Positions 61,143-64,000 of a DNA stretch of 64,000 nucleotides are shown here, piece by piece. Source of the stretch: JAJFHI01 sp050633705 (lineage in GTDB: Bacteria > Pseudomonadota > Alphaproteobacteria > Rhizobiales > Hyphomicrobiaceae); NCBI GenBank assembly GCA_050633705.1, contig JBOEGZ010000011.1, forward strand, positions 23,678 to 87,677, given 5' to 3'. Each line of letters opens with the position of its first letter. Positions within the stretch are counted from its first letter, which is position 1. Below the pieces are notes generated by a model, which saw only the letters and a list, made by a program, of their open reading frames with translations, did not search any database and was not told the origin of the DNA. The position numbers and the translations under genes are program-made.

Positions 61143-61619
61143 TTAGATAGGTGAAGCGAGCGCCAAAGCTTCACGTGCGATACTGCAAGCTTTTGAGTTG
61201 CGTCCGAACCGCCGACACTTTTTCTCGACTTGGTCTTGAAGTTTGTTCAAACCTTTGCGGACTTTGTTTCCCGCCTTCACAACTTTCCGGCAATTGCGTT
61301 TGCAAACCTTGTTAAAGGCCTTACCGGCTTTTTTCTGTGCTTTGGAAATTCCACGCGTTGCTTTCGAAGTCCCCTTGCGAATACCACGGGCGCCCTTCGC
61401 GATCGCTTTTCCAAACTTGCCTTTTTTGGCCATTTTTTTTTCGAACTTTTTAGCGCCCTTGCCGAGAAGCTTCAGACCTTTCTTAGCCTTCTTGACGACG
61501 CCGGCTTCGGCAGTGGAAGGCGTGGCGACGGAATGAGTCACGGTCATTGAAGTGGCAACACCAAAAGCCAAAAGCATGGCCATGGCGGTTTTCTTGACGG
61601 CAACAAACGAACGATACAT
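61143..61619 (-). CDS. Secreted polycationic protein of unknown function
   Basis: A 158-residue protein with a signal peptide (VKKTAMAMLLAFGVATSMTV, cleavage probably after TAEA) and a mature part of about 120 residues with 31 Lys and 10 Arg against 4 acidic residues, net charge about +37. The mature chain is built from short Lys/Gly/Ala stretches (KKAKKGLKLLGKGAKKFEKK, then MAKKGKFGKAIAKGARGIRK) and carries four cysteines (CKRNC, KKC, AC), suggesting two disulfides. GGGAGA lies before the ATG at 61619; an in-frame start at 61691 is less likely. No family is recognised. It could bind DNA, LPS or peptidoglycan, or act as an antimicrobial peptide precursor; none of these is shown. Confidence 0.72.
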   Translation of the reverse strand: MYRSFVAVKKTAMAMLLAFGVATSMTVTHSVATPSTAEAGVVKKAKKGLKLLGKGAKKFEKKMAKKGKFGKAIAKGARGIRKGTSKATRGISKAQKKAGKAFNKVCKRNCRKVVKAGNKVRKGLNKLQDQVEKKCRRFGRNSKACSIAREALALASPI

Positions 61620-62031
61620 TTTTCTGGTTCTCCCAAATTGTCCACCAACATCTGGCTGGTTCTGAAAGTCCAGTCGTATCGCTCGCAACAACTGCGAGAT
61701 GTTTCCTAGGTTACAATTTGAAAAATTTTCGAATTAACCATTTTGTCGAGACGCTCATGGTTGTTGAAAGGCACAGGAGTTTCTCGACGCTCCAAACCCA
61801 TCGGTTTGAATACGAAACCCACCTGTAACAAATACTGCGTTCACTTAGACGAAACCGAACACTGTGTTTGTCCGCCGTTCATTTGCAGGTCAAAACTCAA
61901 AATGATGGCGAAAAATAAAGCAATTTCAATGCGGTCTGATTTCAACCTTGAGGCAAGTCAGCTTGGACAGGATAGAAGTCCACGTCGATTGGTCGTTGGT
62001 ACTTTAAGCCCGGCGCCTCAAATCGGAACGG
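61620..62031. other. 412-base gap between the cationic-protein gene and the HEAT-like gene
   Basis: No gene is supported; open frames here overlap and resemble nothing. TTAACCAT (61734-61741), a CtrA half-site match, lies ~115 bases upstream of the cationic-protein start. Confidence 0.45.
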
Positions 62032-62964
62032 TTAGGCATTTTTTCGCGCTTCAATCACTGCAAGACTTTTGCGCGCGCGTTCAAGGGCATTGTATTCTGC
62101 CGACGTTTCATCGTTGGTCGCGGTGTCGTGTTCAGCGTTGGCGATCATGCGTTCGAGAGACTGCTGGAACCGATCATGGTCGATCTCAAGTTCGCCAGCG
62201 ACCCATGCCGCATCATATCGCACCCATGGAGCGGGGTCTTTCATTCCCGCAATGATGCGCGCATCAATAGATGTCGGTTGGGCATCCCGTCCTTCTTGGC
62301 CGATGAATCGAACAGCGGTCATTGCCACACGGCGAACGAATGCGTTTTCATCGTCAAACAGCACGGCATCCAGAACCACCAACGCTTCTTCAAGGTCATT
62401 GTGCTCCTCAAAGCGCCGCGCCAATGAAAAAATCTGGATTGGCATTGCGACGGTTTGCTCGCTAAGGGCGGCCGCCTCATCCATCAAAAGTTGAATCTCG
62501 GACGAAAGAGGTATTTCGACGGGGTGCAAACTGCCATCGTCGTCGGCCGCGTCATCTCCACCACCTACATTGCGCTCTAAAACAAAGATGATCGCCGAAA
62601 CAACAGACGCACCGATAAACAACGCCGCAGCAAGTTGGATATCAAAAGCTGTCAGCCCATCGACGCCAGGTCGGTCGTCGATCATCGCACCAAGACCAAA
62701 GCCAACGAGATAGAACAGTCCGGCGAGAAATATTTGAACCGGAAACGTCACCAGCACAGCAAACAAAATGCCGCCGAGACCTTTTCGGTCCCACAACGCG
62801 ATCCATTGCGGAAGTTTTCCAAATGCATAGAGGACAACGAACACCACCGCGAATAACGGGATGACCCAAGGCGAACGGTGAACGTAGCCCACATAACCGA
62901 TGGTTCCGACCACCGTGGCGGCCGTAAGAATTCTGAGCGTTCCGGAAAGCGCGGTTGTTGTCAT
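62032..62964 (-). CDS. Membrane protein with C-terminal HEAT-like helical region
   Basis: A 310-residue protein with four N-terminal hydrophobic helices (ILTAATVVGTIGYVGYV, PLFAVVFVVLYAFGKLP, ILFAVLVTFPVQIFLAGLFY, AALFIGASVVSAIIFVL). The cytoplasmic-looking C-terminal half contains paired helices with conserved spacing, for example EEALVVLDAVLFDDENAFVR then RVAMTAVRFIG and DPAPWVRYDAAWVAGELEID, typical of HEAT-like repeats. No enzyme motif is seen; a scaffold or regulatory role is possible. It lies between the cationic-protein gene and the rRNA operon. Confidence 0.7.
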   Translation of the reverse strand: MTTTALSGTLRILTAATVVGTIGYVGYVHRSPWVIPLFAVVFVVLYAFGKLPQWIALWDRKGLGGILFAVLVTFPVQIFLAGLFYLVGFGLGAMIDDRPGVDGLTAFDIQLAAALFIGASVVSAIIFVLERNVGGGDDAADDDGSLHPVEIPLSSEIQLLMDEAAALSEQTVAMPIQIFSLARRFEEHNDLEEALVVLDAVLFDDENAFVRRVAMTAVRFIGQEGRDAQPTSIDARIIAGMKDPAPWVRYDAAWVAGELEIDHDRFQQSLERMIANAEHDTATNDETSAEYNALERARKSLAVIEARKNA

Positions 62965-63065
62965 GCTTGGTAGGCTGCTTCACTAGTTCAACCAGTTTGT
63001 GGAGATTAGAACTCCTCAACTAGATTAGACATCAAATCAAAACAATCCAATCAGTTCCATCAAAC

Positions 63066-63103
63066 AAAAAAACCGCCCGCGGCGTCAGCCACGGGCGGTT
63101 TTT
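63066..63103. terminator. Terminator of the rRNA operon
   Basis: CCGCCCG-C-GGC (63073-63083) pairs with GCC-A-CGGGCGG (63088-63098) around GTCA, with one C-A mismatch. A seven-A run on the left gives a T-run on the minus strand after the rRNA genes. A T5 run on the right makes it bidirectional. Confidence 0.93.
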
Positions 63104-63175
63104 AAACTTATGTGAAGAGGTCCAATGACTTCGTATTGCGAACTCGCGCAATTGAAAACTTTATACAGCTCTGTA

Positions 63176-63293
63176 GACCTGGCAGCGACCTACTCTCCCG
63201 CGTCTTAAGACGAAGTACCATCGGCGCAGGGGCGTTTCACGGCCGAGTTCGGAATGGGATCGGGTGCAGCCACCCCGCCATAACCACCAGGTC
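63176..63293 (-). rRNA. rrf: 5S ribosomal RNA
   Basis: About 118 bases on the minus strand. The ends pair (GACCTGGTGG at the 5' side with GCTGCCAGGTC at the 3' side). Internal conserved elements are CCCGATCCCATTCCGAACTC and the loop CCGATGGTAC, and GCGGGAGAGTAGG near the 3' end. The terminator follows after 72 bases, with no tRNA-fMet before it. Confidence 0.93.
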
Positions 63294-63362
63294 GACAGAG
63301 ATGTATAAAGACTTCTGGAATTTATGATCTCATTCGATGAATGAGCATTGTGTAATGAGAAC

Positions 63363-64000
<638 letters not shown>

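Noticed and set aside
61743..62255. 170-codon open frame on the plus strand
   Set aside because: Overlaps the HEAT-like gene and reads like random sequence rich in Cys, Arg and His.
63104..63175. tRNA-fMet after 5S
   Set aside because: No acceptor-stem pairing or T-loop sequence could be found in the 72 bases.

Overview
The window reads as a chromosomal segment of an alphaproteobacterium, most likely of the Hyphomicrobiales (Rhizobiales) type, with moderate GC. Evidence is the alphaproteobacterial gene content (GcrA, a RegB/RegA-type redox pair, MmcB, a TIGR02302 protein, the long form of Dcd) and gene order (TIGR02302-lysA-lptM-argH with divergent tlpA; metZ-apaG; argD-argF-hslO; ubiE-ubiB next to mutM; co-oriented dnaA-dnaN-recF-gyrB). 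No phage, insertion sequence, CRISPR array or recognisable defence island was seen. It is a dense core-genome region, and the unusual material lies in the gaps and in a few small genes.

Layout. 1-6.1 kb: cell-envelope genes on the plus strand (alpha-2-macroglobulin cut at its thioester motif, pbpC, a secreted PHA-depolymerase-like lipoprotein, an LpxQ-like outer-membrane barrel). 6.1-12.2 kb: minus-strand block TIGR02302, lysA, lptM, argH, with tlpA diverging. 13-19.4 kb: an SRPBCC protein, then dapD, a two-TM protein, four tandem DUF805 membrane proteins and dapE. 19.5-28 kb: dcd, metZ, apaG, argE, hslO, argF, argD. 28.5-36.3 kb: gcrA, ppk2, a TetR regulator, an orphan Tad-domain protein, mmcB, regA/regB, intracellular phaZ. 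36.7-41.6 kb: a YgjP-like metallopeptidase, PBP1A, a small membrane protein, and an HU protein with a histone-H1-like tail. 41.7-50.4 kb: gyrB, recF, dnaN, dnaA, a rhodanese and rpsT, all on the minus strand. 50.7-56.2 kb: paralogous membrane proteins, ubiB, ubiE, mutM. 56.3-63 kb: two overlapping glycosyltransferase-like genes, a hydratase, an aldo/keto reductase, a methyltransferase, a secreted polycationic protein and a HEAT-like membrane protein. 63.1-64 kb: the end of an rRNA operon on the minus strand (5S, and the 3' part of 23S).

The genes form a few coherent groups: lysine/DAP and peptidoglycan synthesis (lysA, dapD, dapE, two class A PBPs), arginine synthesis (argH, argE, argF, argD), methionine synthesis (metZ), PHA turnover (a type-2 extracellular-type enzyme and an intracellular PhaZ), ubiquinone synthesis with a quinone/thiol-sensing RegBA pair, and replication initiation.

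The most interesting observations are: (1) the gap between rpsT and dnaA carries an exact CtrA full site TTAA-N7-TTAAC flanked by two 8/9 DnaA boxes, and eight GANTC sites, so it is a candidate cell-cycle-controlled origin or dnaA promoter, with GcrA encoded about 20 kb away; (2) a second exact CtrA full site lies upstream of PBP1A; (3) two identical 43-bp hairpin repeats lie between dnaA and dnaN, with a diverged relative after mutM; (4) a secreted protein with net charge about +37 has a decayed C-terminal copy 1 kb away, on the other side of a methyltransferase gene; (5) four DUF805 paralogues sit between dapD and dapE.
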